Shown here: one piece after another, positions 8,701 through 16,416 of the stretch
Layout of the letters: the number at the start of each line of letters is the position of its first letter
How positions within the stretch are numbered: position 1 is the first letter of the stretch
NCBI RefSeq assembly: GCF_038150125.1
Contig: NZ_JBBVMF010000007.1
Coordinates: 62,001-126,000, forward strand
Source: SW132 sp038150125
GTDB lineage: Bacteria; Bacteroidota; Rhodothermia; Balneolales; Balneolaceae
Reading direction: 5' to 3'
DNA length: 64,000 nucleotides
Notes under the pieces: model-generated
What the model was told of the DNA's origin: nothing
The model's database searches: none
What the model saw: only the letters and a program-made list of their open reading frames with translations
Translations under genes and position numbers: made by a program

Positions 8701-9706
8701 TGAAAATATGGCCGATTTGCAGGCAGCCGTTGCGGCGAATCATCGGGGAGCGGAGGAGCTCAGGAAAATTGCGACTCAATTTGAAGTTTCTGAAGTAACA
8801 CGTTATATGGACAAGCTGAAAAAGTATGCAGCCGGACGGATGCGATCAACGCTCAAAAAACTGCGTGATGGATCATATCATGCCGAAGAAGAGATGGATG
8901 ACGGATCAAAACTTGTGGTGTCATGCGAGGTAAAAGAAGACTCGGTCAGCATTGATTTTACGGGAACATCCGGAGTCCATTCCGGGAACCTGAACGCTAA
9001 TCCGTCGATCGTGAGCAGCGTGGTGATGTATGTGCTTCGGCTGATGGTGGACGAACCGCTGCCGCTCAACGATGGACTGCTGGATCCGGTGAAGCTTATC
9101 ATACCGAATGGCATGCTGAACCCCAATTTTACGGATGATCCCTCCGACTGTCCGGCGGTGGTTGGCGGCAATATCGAAACGAGTCAGCGGCTGGCGGATA
9201 CACTGCTGAAAGCGTTCGGGCTTTCTGCCTGCAGCTACGGGACGATGAACAATGTACTCTTCGGCAATGAATCATTTGGCTACTATGAAACGGTTGGGGG
9301 CGGAACCGGTGCGGGGGATAGATTTCACGGTTCTGATGCCATCCATCAACATATGACAAATACCCGCGCAACCGATCCCGAAGTTCTGGAACACCGCTAT
9401 CCGGTTCGGCTGGACAGGTATTCAATCCGAAAAAATTCAGGCGGAAAAGGCAAGTGGAATGGTGGAGACGGTCTTGTTCGTGAAATGACGTTTCTTGAAC
9501 CGGTCAGCCTGTCCGTTTTAGCACAGCATCGAGTGGTTGAACCGTATGGTTTGAATGGGGGTAAAAATGGCCAAACCGGTAAACAGTGGATTGAATCAAA
9601 AGATGGCTCACAAACCGAATTGAAGTGGAGAGACGGAGCCGATTTAAATAACGGAGACCGGTTTGTCCTGCATACACCGGGTGGCGGAGGGTATGGTGAA
9701 CAATAG
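5762..9706 (+). CDS. Hydantoinase/5-oxoprolinase fusion (HyuA-HyuB)
   Basis: Cytosolic ATP-dependent enzyme predicted to open 5-oxoproline to glutamate, or a related cyclic amide. N-terminal HyuA half: ATP-binding DTGGTFTD at 19-26, second nucleotide motif FDMGGTSSD near 383-391, GPESAGADPGPACYGRGG. C-terminal HyuB half starts near residue 790 (LQLYTNRF, VKERLDFSCALLD) and has NHPGYGGSHLPD and VVGGNIETSQR. The fusion resembles eukaryotic-type OPLAH. Its 1314 aa is somewhat longer than usual (about 1250-1290), and much of the excess is four palindromic repeat insertions that keep the frame (codons about 353-376, 682-719, 771-782, 864-875), in loops or the HyuA/HyuB junction. No transporter or operon partner is adjacent. 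Substrate remains inferred from family. Confidence 0.88.
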   Translation: MNTHDSASAGTSPWKLYIDTGGTFTDCLAFAPDGGEHRCKVLSSSSLRGLASPAEKPCEIKISIHERVPDDFFTGFEFLLLKEPESTYNVKAYDAGRSTLTLDGDIDLADGDELAFELRSPEEAPILGACIITKTPMNGEFPPMQMRLSTTKGTNALLERAGAKTLFLITQGYRDLLHIRNQQRPELFALDIQKSKPFFRHIVEVPERIDADGTVITPLDKELLKERIEPFLGEIESVGVCLMNSYRNDEHEIQLAGILRELGVKFISRSAELSPEIKIVPRAVTTDVNAYLEPIMERYLSRISDVIHGHSFRVMSSGGTLVESEHYRPKDGLLSGPAGGVIGAAAIGKRVAKSLSGFSQGNSQTRSDAIENLTGFEKIISFDMGGTSSDVARFDGEIDYVYEHSVGDATLSAPAVEIETVAAGGGSICGFDGQSLIVGPESAGADPGPACYGRGGPLTITDVNLLSGRLHPANFHISIVPEAAEERLNEILEAAGKLSREEALDGFLDIANERMAQAIRKISLQKGFDPSEYAMVAFGGAGAQHALAIAAKLNMEQVLVPSDAGLLSAYGLQQARLEQIATKQVLKQLDEVESELGAWFDELKAKAMEELENQGVSENSIEITRQNLFLRLKGQDSSLEIDFSKTGTIEDNFRKAYEDQYGHWIEDREIEVEAIRVKASERSPIEGGQSEGANVTPGRGVSAESEITPLDLAPQGEISFSTPFQEIYSRHELKSGTKLTGPALILDPYSTTVIEEGWKGTLLDDGTWVLKDLSGFRNLTGLKSDQRSEAVNLQLYTNRFRSVADQMGEMLRKTAMSVNVKERLDFSCALLDADGYLVVNAPHIPVHLGAMGTCVRTLIKALKKDPSGFQNLTGLGEENEFKEGDIIATNHPGYGGSHLPDVTVVTPIFFNGKRIGFAASRAHHAEMGGKRPGSMPPDANNLAEEGVVIPPTFIARGGEFDWDPIKNLLQNSRWPSRSIHENMADLQAAVAANHRGAEELRKIATQFEVSEVTRYMDKLKKYAAGRMRSTLKKLRDGSYHAEEEMDDGSKLVVSCEVKEDSVSIDFTGTSGVHSGNLNANPSIVSSVVMYVLRLMVDEPLPLNDGLLDPVKLIIPNGMLNPNFTDDPSDCPAVVGGNIETSQRLADTLLKAFGLSACSYGTMNNVLFGNESFGYYETVGGGTGAGDRFHGSDAIHQHMTNTRATDPEVLEHRYPVRLDRYSIRKNSGGKGKWNGGDGLVREMTFLEPVSLSVLAQHRVVEPYGLNGGKNGQTGKQWIESKDGSQTELKWRDGADLNNGDRFVLHTPGGGGYGEQ
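6820..6888. repeat. In-frame palindromic element 1 in oxoprolinase gene
   Basis: Arms aagcctgtcaggtttca (6820-6836) and tgaaaacctgacaggctt (6871-6888) are inverted copies with one base missing. Encoded peptide begins SLSGF and ends ENLTGF. It lies immediately before the conserved nucleotide motif FDMGGTSSD, at a place where family members run directly from the helix into that strand. Confidence 0.8.
7805..7916. repeat. In-frame inverted-repeat insertion 4 in oxoprolinase gene
   Basis: A 112-base stretch bounded by agatctcccattgagg (7805-7820) and cctcaaggagagatct (7901-7916), inverted with 14 of 16 positions matching. Its interior reads like the CT-rich intergenic repeats at 12305 and 61801. 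It encodes a low-complexity Gly/Ser/Pro-rich loop (SPIEGGQSEGAN onward) inside the C-terminal part of the HyuA half. Confidence 0.6.
8074..8106. repeat. In-frame palindromic element 2 in oxoprolinase gene
   Basis: Perfect 15-base arms agacctgtcaggttt (8074-8088) and aaacctgacaggtct (8092-8106) with a 3-base loop. Encodes DLSGFRNLTGLK, in the same frame as elements 1 and 3, and sits in the linker joining the HyuA and HyuB halves. Confidence 0.85.
8353..8385. repeat. In-frame palindromic element 3 in oxoprolinase gene
   Basis: Perfect 16-base arms agacccgtcaggtttt (8353-8368) and aaaacctgacgggtct (8370-8385) around one central base. Encodes DPSGFQNLTGLG, shortly before the conserved HyuB motif GDIIATNHPGYGG. 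Same family as elements 1 and 2, with compensatory changes in both arms (CTGTC to CCGTC and its complement). Confidence 0.85.
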
Positions 9707-9797
9707 TCGTGACAGATTGCAACAAACCCCTTAAAAGACTGTTGATAATAAAACGGAAGGCGTAGTATTTTTATCTGAATTTAGATCAAAGTAAAAC

Positions 9798-10211
9798 ATG
9801 GAAACGGACACAGCAGAACAAAGGCTTGAATCCAGACGCATACAGCCAACGGCCATGCGATTGAGGGTTCTTAACTATCTCTCCGAAAGAAAAGCGGCGG
9901 TCAGCCTTGCCGATCTTGAACAACACTTTTCTAACTCTGACAGGACAACGCTTTACCGCACACTGAAAACATTCCAGGAGCATGGCGTTGTTCATCAAAT
10001 ATATGATGAGAGCGGAAGCACAAAATATGGACTTTGCGCAGAGAATTGTACCTGCTCTTATCCTGATGACATGCACGCCCATTTCTATTGCACATCCTGC
10101 GAGAATACATTCTGTTTCCAAAATCTGTCTATTCCGAATATTAATTTACCCGATGCATTTCAGCCATCATACGGCAACTTCGTGATTACCGGACGCTGCC
10201 CCGACTGTTGA
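9798..10211 (+). CDS. Fur-family metalloregulator
   Basis: 137-aa winged-helix repressor of the Fur/Zur/PerR family. Seen: the DNA-binding helix region SDRTTLYRTLKTFQEHGVV (about 47-65), a histidine/cysteine-rich dimerisation half with HAHFYCTSCENTFC, and a C-terminal CPDC, so both CxxC structural-zinc pairs are present. Metal identity cannot be told from sequence. The P1B-type ATPase gene begins 88 bases downstream on the same strand, so they probably form one transcript; a Zn-responsive role is inferred from that neighbour. The start ATG at 9798 is followed by the expected helix. Confidence 0.88.
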   Translation: METDTAEQRLESRRIQPTAMRLRVLNYLSERKAAVSLADLEQHFSNSDRTTLYRTLKTFQEHGVVHQIYDESGSTKYGLCAENCTCSYPDDMHAHFYCTSCENTFCFQNLSIPNINLPDAFQPSYGNFVITGRCPDC

Positions 10212-10299
10212 AGCTAATCTTTGCAATACGGTTGCACGAGGTAAATCCATACTTTTCTGAAAGAATCTGGAAATAGAAATCCGTACATCCGAATTTAGT

Positions 10300-12252
10300 A
10301 TGTCTGAAAATGTTACTGATGAAGCCTGCTGCGACTCGTGCGGTTCATGTTCGCCGCAAAAGACCTCCGAATCGTCGTCATATCTTACAGAGTATTGGGC
10401 GCCAATTCTTAGCGGGCTGCTTCTTTTGGGCGGTCTCTCAATAGAGCACTTGCTGCAGGCCGGCTGGTTTTCAGGCCCCGCTAAGCTGATCTGGTATCTC
10501 GTCGCCTACATGCCCGTTGGGCTACCGGTACTTCAACAGGGGCTCAAAAACGCCTTAAACGGCAGTCTGTTTACTGAATTCTTTTTGATGGGAATTGCTA
10601 CGGTCGGGGCGTTCTTCATCGGCGAATATGCTGAGGGTGTGGCCGTTATGCTCTTCTATTCAGTGGGTGAACTCTTTCAGCAGCGCGCGGTACAAAAAGC
10701 CAGGGCAAATATCAGGTCGCTGTTGGATGTCCGTCCCGAGACTGCTCACCTGCTTCGCGACGGACAGGTGACGACAGTCCATCCCAAATCAATTTCTGTT
10801 GGAGAACAGATTCGGGTCAGGCCGGGTGAACGCGTTCCGCTTGATGGGGAACTGATATCAGAAGGTGGTGGCTTTGATACATCTGCCCTGACTGGTGAGA
10901 GTACGCCGCGCTATTTTTCAGAAGGGGAGACCGTACTCAGCGGCATGGTGAACCAAAACCAGGTAGTGGAGCTGGAGGTTACCAAGTCGTACGAGAACAG
11001 CTCGATTTCCAGAATTCTCCAGCTTGTCGAAGACGCATCATCCCGAAAGGCTGAGACGGAGCTGTTTATCAGGCGCTTTGCAAAAATCTACACGCCGGCA
11101 GTTGTGGGATTGGCTGCGCTGCTGGTTGCACTTCCTGCCATATTTGTAACTCCCTACGTTTTTGATGAGTGGCTGTATCGCGGCCTTGTTTTCCTGGTTA
11201 TTTCATGTCCGTGCGCTCTCATGATTTCGATTCCGCTCGGCTATTTCGGTGGAATTGGAGCGTCATCCAAAAACGGGATTTTGGTAAAAGGCTCGAACTT
11301 TCTGGATGCGCTGACGTCGGTTAAAACGGTCGTTTTTGATAAGACGGGCACGCTTACGGAAGGACGATATTCTGTGCAGGATATCGATTTCATAAGTAAT
11401 AACCAGGACCAGATGATTTCACTCCTAAACGCAGTTGAGACCTCTTCTACGCATCCGGTTGCTAAAGCGATAACAGAACATATTGGGAAGGAGACAATTC
11501 TTCAGCCGAAAGTAACTGATCAGCAGGAACTGCCCGGGTTTGGTGTGAAAGCAATTGCCGACGGTAAACCTGTCATTATCGGGTCTGAAAAGCTGATGAG
11601 ACGGGAAAATATAGATTTGAATGGTCACGCAAAAAATGGGCGGTCAGACCGTTCAGTGGTCTACTTTGCTGTTGATGGTAAGCATGCGGGGACAATAACT
11701 CTGTCTGATCGGTTGAAAGCCGATGCTGCAGACGCCATCAAACAGCTAAAAAAACTTGGCGTTGAGCGGACGATAATGTTGAGCGGAGACCGGAAATCGA
11801 TTGCGGATGAAGTGGGTAAAGATATCGGGATTGATGAGGTATTTGGCGATCTGTTGCCGGATGAAAAAGCGAACAAACTGGATAAGATTAAGCAGAGATA
11901 TCCCGGTGTAACAGCGTATGCGGGAGATGGAATTAACGATGCGCCTGTGCTGGCTCTGAGCGATGTGGGAATTGCGATGGGAGCAATGGGAAGTGATGTA
12001 GCCATTGAAACGGCCGATGTGGTCATTCAAACCGACCAGCCATCAAAAATTGCGACATCTATCCGTATTTCGAAGGCAACCCGAACTATTGTCTGGCAAA
12101 ATATTGGCCTTGCTTTAGGCGTCAAAGCACTGGTGCTTTTATTGGGTGCGGCCGGCATGGCAACTCTTTGGGAAGCGGTATTTGCTGATGTGGGCGTAAC
12201 GCTGCTTGCTGTTTTAAATGCGGTAAGGATTCAGAAGATGGATTTTGATTGA
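10300..12252 (+). CDS. P1B-type heavy-metal efflux ATPase (Zn/Cd type)
   Basis: 650-aa inner-membrane ATPase predicted to export Zn2+/Cd2+/Pb2+. In order: a Cys-rich N-terminus (CCDSCGSC, residues 10-17) in place of a full HMA domain; four early membrane spans; the TGES actuator loop; the transmembrane CPCAL motif near 303; DKTGTLT phosphorylation site near 347; HPVAKAI nucleotide-binding motif; GDGINDAP hinge near 543. The last two spans carry a Lys (GVKAL) and DVG (FADVGVTLL), the signature of the P1B-2 subgroup. It follows the Fur-family gene. A fragment matching its last 25 or so residues lies 10 kb away at 22606-22740. Confidence 0.93.
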   Translation: MSENVTDEACCDSCGSCSPQKTSESSSYLTEYWAPILSGLLLLGGLSIEHLLQAGWFSGPAKLIWYLVAYMPVGLPVLQQGLKNALNGSLFTEFFLMGIATVGAFFIGEYAEGVAVMLFYSVGELFQQRAVQKARANIRSLLDVRPETAHLLRDGQVTTVHPKSISVGEQIRVRPGERVPLDGELISEGGGFDTSALTGESTPRYFSEGETVLSGMVNQNQVVELEVTKSYENSSISRILQLVEDASSRKAETELFIRRFAKIYTPAVVGLAALLVALPAIFVTPYVFDEWLYRGLVFLVISCPCALMISIPLGYFGGIGASSKNGILVKGSNFLDALTSVKTVVFDKTGTLTEGRYSVQDIDFISNNQDQMISLLNAVETSSTHPVAKAITEHIGKETILQPKVTDQQELPGFGVKAIADGKPVIIGSEKLMRRENIDLNGHAKNGRSDRSVVYFAVDGKHAGTITLSDRLKADAADAIKQLKKLGVERTIMLSGDRKSIADEVGKDIGIDEVFGDLLPDEKANKLDKIKQRYPGVTAYAGDGINDAPVLALSDVGIAMGAMGSDVAIETADVVIQTDQPSKIATSIRISKATRTIVWQNIGLALGVKALVLLLGAAGMATLWEAVFADVGVTLLAVLNAVRIQKMDFD

Positions 12253-12304
12253 GTTATGGAAATCACTGCTTTTGAGAGTTTATAGGGCTTTGATTGGCTC
12301 ACTA

Positions 12305-12372
12305 AACACCCCTCCCACGCCATAGCGTGGACTCCCCTTTCCGCAGGGATTCCTTACGGGGCAAGGGAAGAG
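12305..12372. repeat. CT-rich hairpin repeat after the ATPase gene
   Basis: Begins acacccctcccacgccat and contains a short palindrome (cacgccatagcgtg) and a ccgcaggga...cttacgggg stretch. It resembles the elements at 61801-61860 and the interior of the insertion at 7805-7916. It lies between convergent genes, where it could also help termination, but no T tract follows. Confidence 0.4.
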
Positions 12373-12439
12373 TTAATACTTCTACCTCTCAAATGCTGTT
12401 GCCCCGTTTTGGGAGAAAATTAGTGTTTACCATTGAAAA

Positions 12440-13387
12440 TCACTTCACATAAAGACCCTGGAAAAGACCCCATAGCAGTGATCCACAATACTGCACGGTT
12501 TTGTTTATAATTTTAAAATCTTTTGTTGTAAACACACGCTGACGCTTGAGAATGACAAATCCATATACAGGTGTATCTTCAGGAATTCTCATCGTATTTT
12601 TCGTGAGCTCTTTGCGTGTTATTTTGAACAAAGGAATTCCAATTTCAGAACTCAATCCTTCTGCCATCGCAGTAGCAGAAAAAATTCCACTTTTCCCTGA
12701 TCCGGAATTATTTGTGAGGTAAGCTTTTTTCTCCTGAGTCAGCACGTTGTAAGCGTGTTCAGTCTTGATGTCATCCGGCCCGAAGTCATCGGGCTGGCGA
12801 CCGCCCAGATACATAAGCAGATTGGGCCGTTCATTTTCAATGGACCAAAATGAAATATAATCGATACCAAAATGTCGCTTTATATTGGCCCCAAGTCGAC
12901 GTGCAGAGAAGAAAAAATCATTTTTTCCTGCATCAAAAACCAGCTCCTTAATGATTTCTATACTTTTTCTTCTATGATCTGTTTTCTGAGGGGTGGAAAT
13001 TATAGTTCTTCCAACATGGCGTCTGATATGCTTTTGCAGGTTCTCTTTTCCCATATCGGTTAAAAGTGCGTCTTTGCTGATGAAAGTAGCTGCACCAAGC
13101 ATCAGTGCTTTCTTTTCCCTTTCTTCGGTCACTTTTCCTGTAAAGATGATAACCGGAATCTCACGATAAGCGGAATCAAGCATAAGCGATTCTAACAGTT
13201 CCAGACCTGAAAGATCCGGCATCTGGATATCAAGAATCAGTAGATATACTGACTCCACAGCAAGTATATCTATTGCTTCCTGTGCATCAGAAGCAAACCG
13301 GAGGTCATATTGTTTGCCCAGAAGCGCTTTCAGAATAATATGTATCGTTGGTTCATCATCAACGATGAGCAGAGTTGGTTTCTTCAT
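12440..13387 (-). CDS. Response regulator with C-terminal GAF-like domain
   Basis: 315 aa. Residues 1-125 are a CheY-like receiver: acidic pair Asp10/Asp11, phospho-acceptor Asp53 in LILDIQMPD, Thr83 and Lys105 in FISKDA. The remainder (about 150-310) has no DNA-binding helix-turn-helix; its pattern (FGIDYISFWSIE, IGIPLFKITR, YGFVILKRQRVFTTKD) looks like a GAF-type sensory domain. Output is therefore probably protein interaction or ligand sensing, not direct transcription control. No histidine kinase is adjacent; the octaheme cytochrome gene lies upstream across a 167-base gap. Confidence 0.8.
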   Translation of the reverse strand: MKKPTLLIVDDEPTIHIILKALLGKQYDLRFASDAQEAIDILAVESVYLLILDIQMPDLSGLELLESLMLDSAYREIPVIIFTGKVTEEREKKALMLGAATFISKDALLTDMGKENLQKHIRRHVGRTIISTPQKTDHRRKSIEIIKELVFDAGKNDFFFSARRLGANIKRHFGIDYISFWSIENERPNLLMYLGGRQPDDFGPDDIKTEHAYNVLTQEKKAYLTNNSGSGKSGIFSATAMAEGLSSEIGIPLFKITRKELTKNTMRIPEDTPVYGFVILKRQRVFTTKDFKIINKTVQYCGSLLWGLFQGLYVK

Positions 13388-13554
13388 AACTGGGTGGCTG
13401 TAGTTTAAAATCTAATCACGTGAGTATAACTAAATTATCGGCACGTTGGAGAAATTGATTAACTGTAAACCTGAGTTCAATTGTAAATATTAGTGAAGTG
13501 CGTTAGCTATTTATTCTAATTTTTGAGTCTAACTCAAGTTTTAACAAAAAGCTG

Positions 13555-15843
13555 TCATAACCGTGATTGCACAACCTTCAATAATTGCTGAACCTGTGGA
13601 TTGTTCGGATAGATCCTGCTCAACTCCTGGGCCTGTTTAAGCGCCATTTGGTTTCGTCCTTCTTGCAGATATAAGGTCGTCAATCCGTACCGAAAATCAC
13701 CGTTTTCCGGCTCCAGTTCTATCGCCCGTTTGTATGCCGCTTCAGCTTGCTGTGGATTCCCCATCGTTTGATGAGCAATTGCAAGATTATAAAAAACACG
13801 GGCGTTGCCGGTTAGCAACTCCGCCGCCTGCTCAAAATAATCAACAGCTTCGTTCATCCGGTTTTCTTCAGCAAGCAACAGGGCCAGGGAATAATAGGCA
13901 TCTCCAAACCGGGGCTCTTGGTCAATGACAGTTCGAAGCAGTTCCTCTGCCTCTTCATTTTTACCCTCAGCGTTGAGCAAATATGCCAGATTGATACGCG
14001 CAGGATTAAAATAGGGATCTCTTTGCAGAGCTTTCCGATAAGCAGCTATCGCCTGGTCTGTCTGCCCTTGTTTTTCAAAAAACTGTCCTCTGTTCATCAG
14101 GCCCTGTGGAAAATACTGGTTTACATCCAGGTAGGCTCTGTACTCCTGCATGGCGTTCTCAAAATGATCCCGGCTGCCTTCAGCTACGTCATGCAGAGCA
14201 AACCCCGCTAGTTGCTGAGCAGCCGAAAGCCTCACCGAGCGAACACTATCGGATAGTGCATGTTCCAGCAGTGTAAGTCGGCTATCAGATGGTAACGCCT
14301 CCATTGCTTTGGCAGCTGTGGTGCGAACCATTGGAGAGTCGGATTTTATCGCATCGCGCAGAATGTCAACAGCATCTTCATCCGGATAGCGCCCCACATA
14401 CCAGACAGCTGTCGCGCGAATGATCTCCGGTTCTGAGGTATCTTCGATTAACTCCCGCAGGCCTTTGTTATCCGACCGCTGCTCTGCGTCGGCTTTCAAT
14501 AATGCGTCTGAAAAATGATCGGGGCGGTCGGGGCCATACCACGTTTCAACAGCATCTGCTGCCCACTCCGCCGATCGGTCGGTGTGGCAGTCATTACAGG
14601 CATTGGGCGTGCCGAATTGGCTGCTTTGATCCGGACGCGGCACCCGAAAGCTGTGATCACGGCGGTAGTCGTTTTCCATATAAGTTCGCCCGGTCATATG
14701 GCAATTAATGCATTGGGAAGATTCAGTATTGGGCTCATGAAAATGATGGTCGGCAGTATTATACTCAGGCTCGTGGCAGCTCATGCACAGCTGGTTATTG
14801 GTCAGCGGCTGGCGCAGCTGCTGGCTGTGCGGGTCGTGGCAGTCGCTGCACGTTACGCCTTCAGTATACATTTTACTCTGCAGGAAGGATGCAAACACAT
14901 ATACCTCTTCAAGGATCTGCCCATCAGCAAAGTGAGTATTCGGGTGAGGAAGAGATGGATCAAAATGATCCAGGTAGGGATCCCCATGGATATAATCATC
15001 GGTGAGTTTTTGTCGAAGCGAATGGCACGGGGCGCACGTATTGATCTCCTCGATCTGTGAAGATGTGCTCGTCAGGGTCAGATCTTCCCGGATACGTTCC
15101 TCAGAGGCCTCTTCTCCCGCCGGACTCCTGACAAACTCTACGTGATCGCCGCCCGGCCCGTGGCACGCCTCGCAGCTTACATCGATGACGTCCCAGCTGG
15201 TGTGAAACGAATCGGCCTCGGCGATATAATTCTGTTTCAGGTTGGTCGAATGGCAGTCCGCGCACATTGTGTTCCAGTTCATGGAACCCCCTGTCCAGTG
15301 CATCCAGTCATCAGAGTCATACTCTTCATCAGGCTGCAGGGAAAACCATCGGTTTTCCTCCGTATCCCAGGCAATATGCAGCGCCTGTATTTTGCCGTCC
15401 CCAATATTAATCAGGTACTGCTGAAGCGGTTCCCAGCCGAAGGTGTAGTCAATTGTATAGGTTTCAGATTCTCCCTGCTCAGTGGCATCCACCATGTAGT
15501 TTTGGCCGTCTCTATAAAAACGATAGCTATTTTCTCCCTGCGAAAATTCTGCGTCCTCAAAATCTCCGCGTACATGTTCGTCATCTGCTTCCCCGATGGC
15601 ATAATCGTGATGTGACCCTTTCCATGCGTCCCACTCTTGCCCGTGGCACGATTGGCAGGTTTGATCGCCGACAAACCGGTGATTGGGCGGGATACCATCG
15701 GAATTTGTCACTGTAGTTTCAGCCTTATCATTTTCTTGTTTGCAACTAAAAACGATACAGAAACAGAAGAAAAGAAGCAGAATGCCAATCAATCTGAGTG
15801 ATGGTGAAAAAAACACGGACATATCAAGAGTATACTTCTTCAT
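13555..15843 (-). CDS. Octaheme c-type cytochrome with HEAT and TPR regions
   Basis: 762-aa exported protein. The N-terminal hydrophobic segment (15-33) ends at Cys34 in VFSC, a non-ideal lipobox, so it may be a lipoprotein. Eight CxxCH haem sites follow (CQSCH at 63-67, then CADCH, CEACH, CAPCH, CSDCH, CMSCH, CINCH, CNDCH) up to about residue 415. Then come HEAT-like repeats (IRATAVWYVGRYPDEDAV region) and four or more TPRs (AIAAYRKALQRDPYFNPARI and similar). Related multihaem-TPR proteins occur in Bacteroidota and Planctomycetes, with electron-transfer roles inferred. The ankyrin gene ends six bases upstream, so they are co-transcribed. Confidence 0.88.
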   Translation of the reverse strand: MKKYTLDMSVFFSPSLRLIGILLLFFCFCIVFSCKQENDKAETTVTNSDGIPPNHRFVGDQTCQSCHGQEWDAWKGSHHDYAIGEADDEHVRGDFEDAEFSQGENSYRFYRDGQNYMVDATEQGESETYTIDYTFGWEPLQQYLINIGDGKIQALHIAWDTEENRWFSLQPDEEYDSDDWMHWTGGSMNWNTMCADCHSTNLKQNYIAEADSFHTSWDVIDVSCEACHGPGGDHVEFVRSPAGEEASEERIREDLTLTSTSSQIEEINTCAPCHSLRQKLTDDYIHGDPYLDHFDPSLPHPNTHFADGQILEEVYVFASFLQSKMYTEGVTCSDCHDPHSQQLRQPLTNNQLCMSCHEPEYNTADHHFHEPNTESSQCINCHMTGRTYMENDYRRDHSFRVPRPDQSSQFGTPNACNDCHTDRSAEWAADAVETWYGPDRPDHFSDALLKADAEQRSDNKGLRELIEDTSEPEIIRATAVWYVGRYPDEDAVDILRDAIKSDSPMVRTTAAKAMEALPSDSRLTLLEHALSDSVRSVRLSAAQQLAGFALHDVAEGSRDHFENAMQEYRAYLDVNQYFPQGLMNRGQFFEKQGQTDQAIAAYRKALQRDPYFNPARINLAYLLNAEGKNEEAEELLRTVIDQEPRFGDAYYSLALLLAEENRMNEAVDYFEQAAELLTGNARVFYNLAIAHQTMGNPQQAEAAYKRAIELEPENGDFRYGLTTLYLQEGRNQMALKQAQELSRIYPNNPQVQQLLKVVQSRL

Positions 15844-15849
15844 ACTTTT

Positions 15850-16365
15850 CTACTGCTCACGTCTTGTTTCCATATTCGTGTGATCACTACCGGAAGCAAA
15901 GTCAATAGCTCTATCTCCATCTTTATCTTCCAGCGAAGCATCTGCTCCGTATTCAAGTAAAAGCTCAATTATTTTCAGATTTCCCTCTGCTGCAGCGTAC
16001 ATCAGCGGTGTCCACTCCTCCACTGAATCAGAACAGTTGACATCCGCACCATTTACGAGCAGCTGAGAAATTGTCTCTGGAAAAGGGCCGCTCGTGGTGA
16101 ACATAAGATGCGTGCGGCCTTGATCATTTTCCAAATTTAGCTCTGCACAGTTTTCAATCAGTAAATTAATCACTTCATTAAGTCCATTGAAAGCGGCAAA
16201 CATCAGTGCTGTACGTCCCAATTCATTGGCCTCATCCAAAGAGATACCTTGCCAGATGGATGCATTTACAGTCTGCAGATCACCGCTAAGTGCTGAACTA
16301 TGTAAATAACAGCTTCTTTTAACTAATCCGAAACTCACTCCAATTCGTGATGTCATGCAGGGCAA
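15850..16365 (-). CDS. Ankyrin-repeat protein
   Basis: 171 aa with about four ankyrin repeats from residue 30 onward; clear repeat cores are GRTALMFAAFNGLNEVINLL and EEWTPLMYAAAEGNLKIIEL, ending GADASLEDKDGDRAIDFA. No recognisable signal peptide, so a cytoplasmic protein-binding role is likely unless the true start lies elsewhere. It sits 6 bases upstream of the octaheme cytochrome gene and 51 bases downstream of a sulfatase gene, implying one operon. Small ankyrin proteins next to haem enzymes are known in bacteria (for example with catalases), but a function here is not established. Confidence 0.75.
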   Translation of the reverse strand: MPCMTSRIGVSFGLVKRSCYLHSSALSGDLQTVNASIWQGISLDEANELGRTALMFAAFNGLNEVINLLIENCAELNLENDQGRTHLMFTTSGPFPETISQLLVNGADVNCSDSVEEWTPLMYAAAEGNLKIIELLLEYGADASLEDKDGDRAIDFASGSDHTNMETRREQ

Positions 16366-16416
16366 CTTGCGAATTGGCAGGATATAATTATGTAAAATGC
16401 TTTTGAATCTCCCAAG

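Noticed and set aside
15142..15615. 157-codon frame opposite the octaheme cytochrome
   Set aside because: Shadow of a strongly supported gene carrying eight haem motifs.
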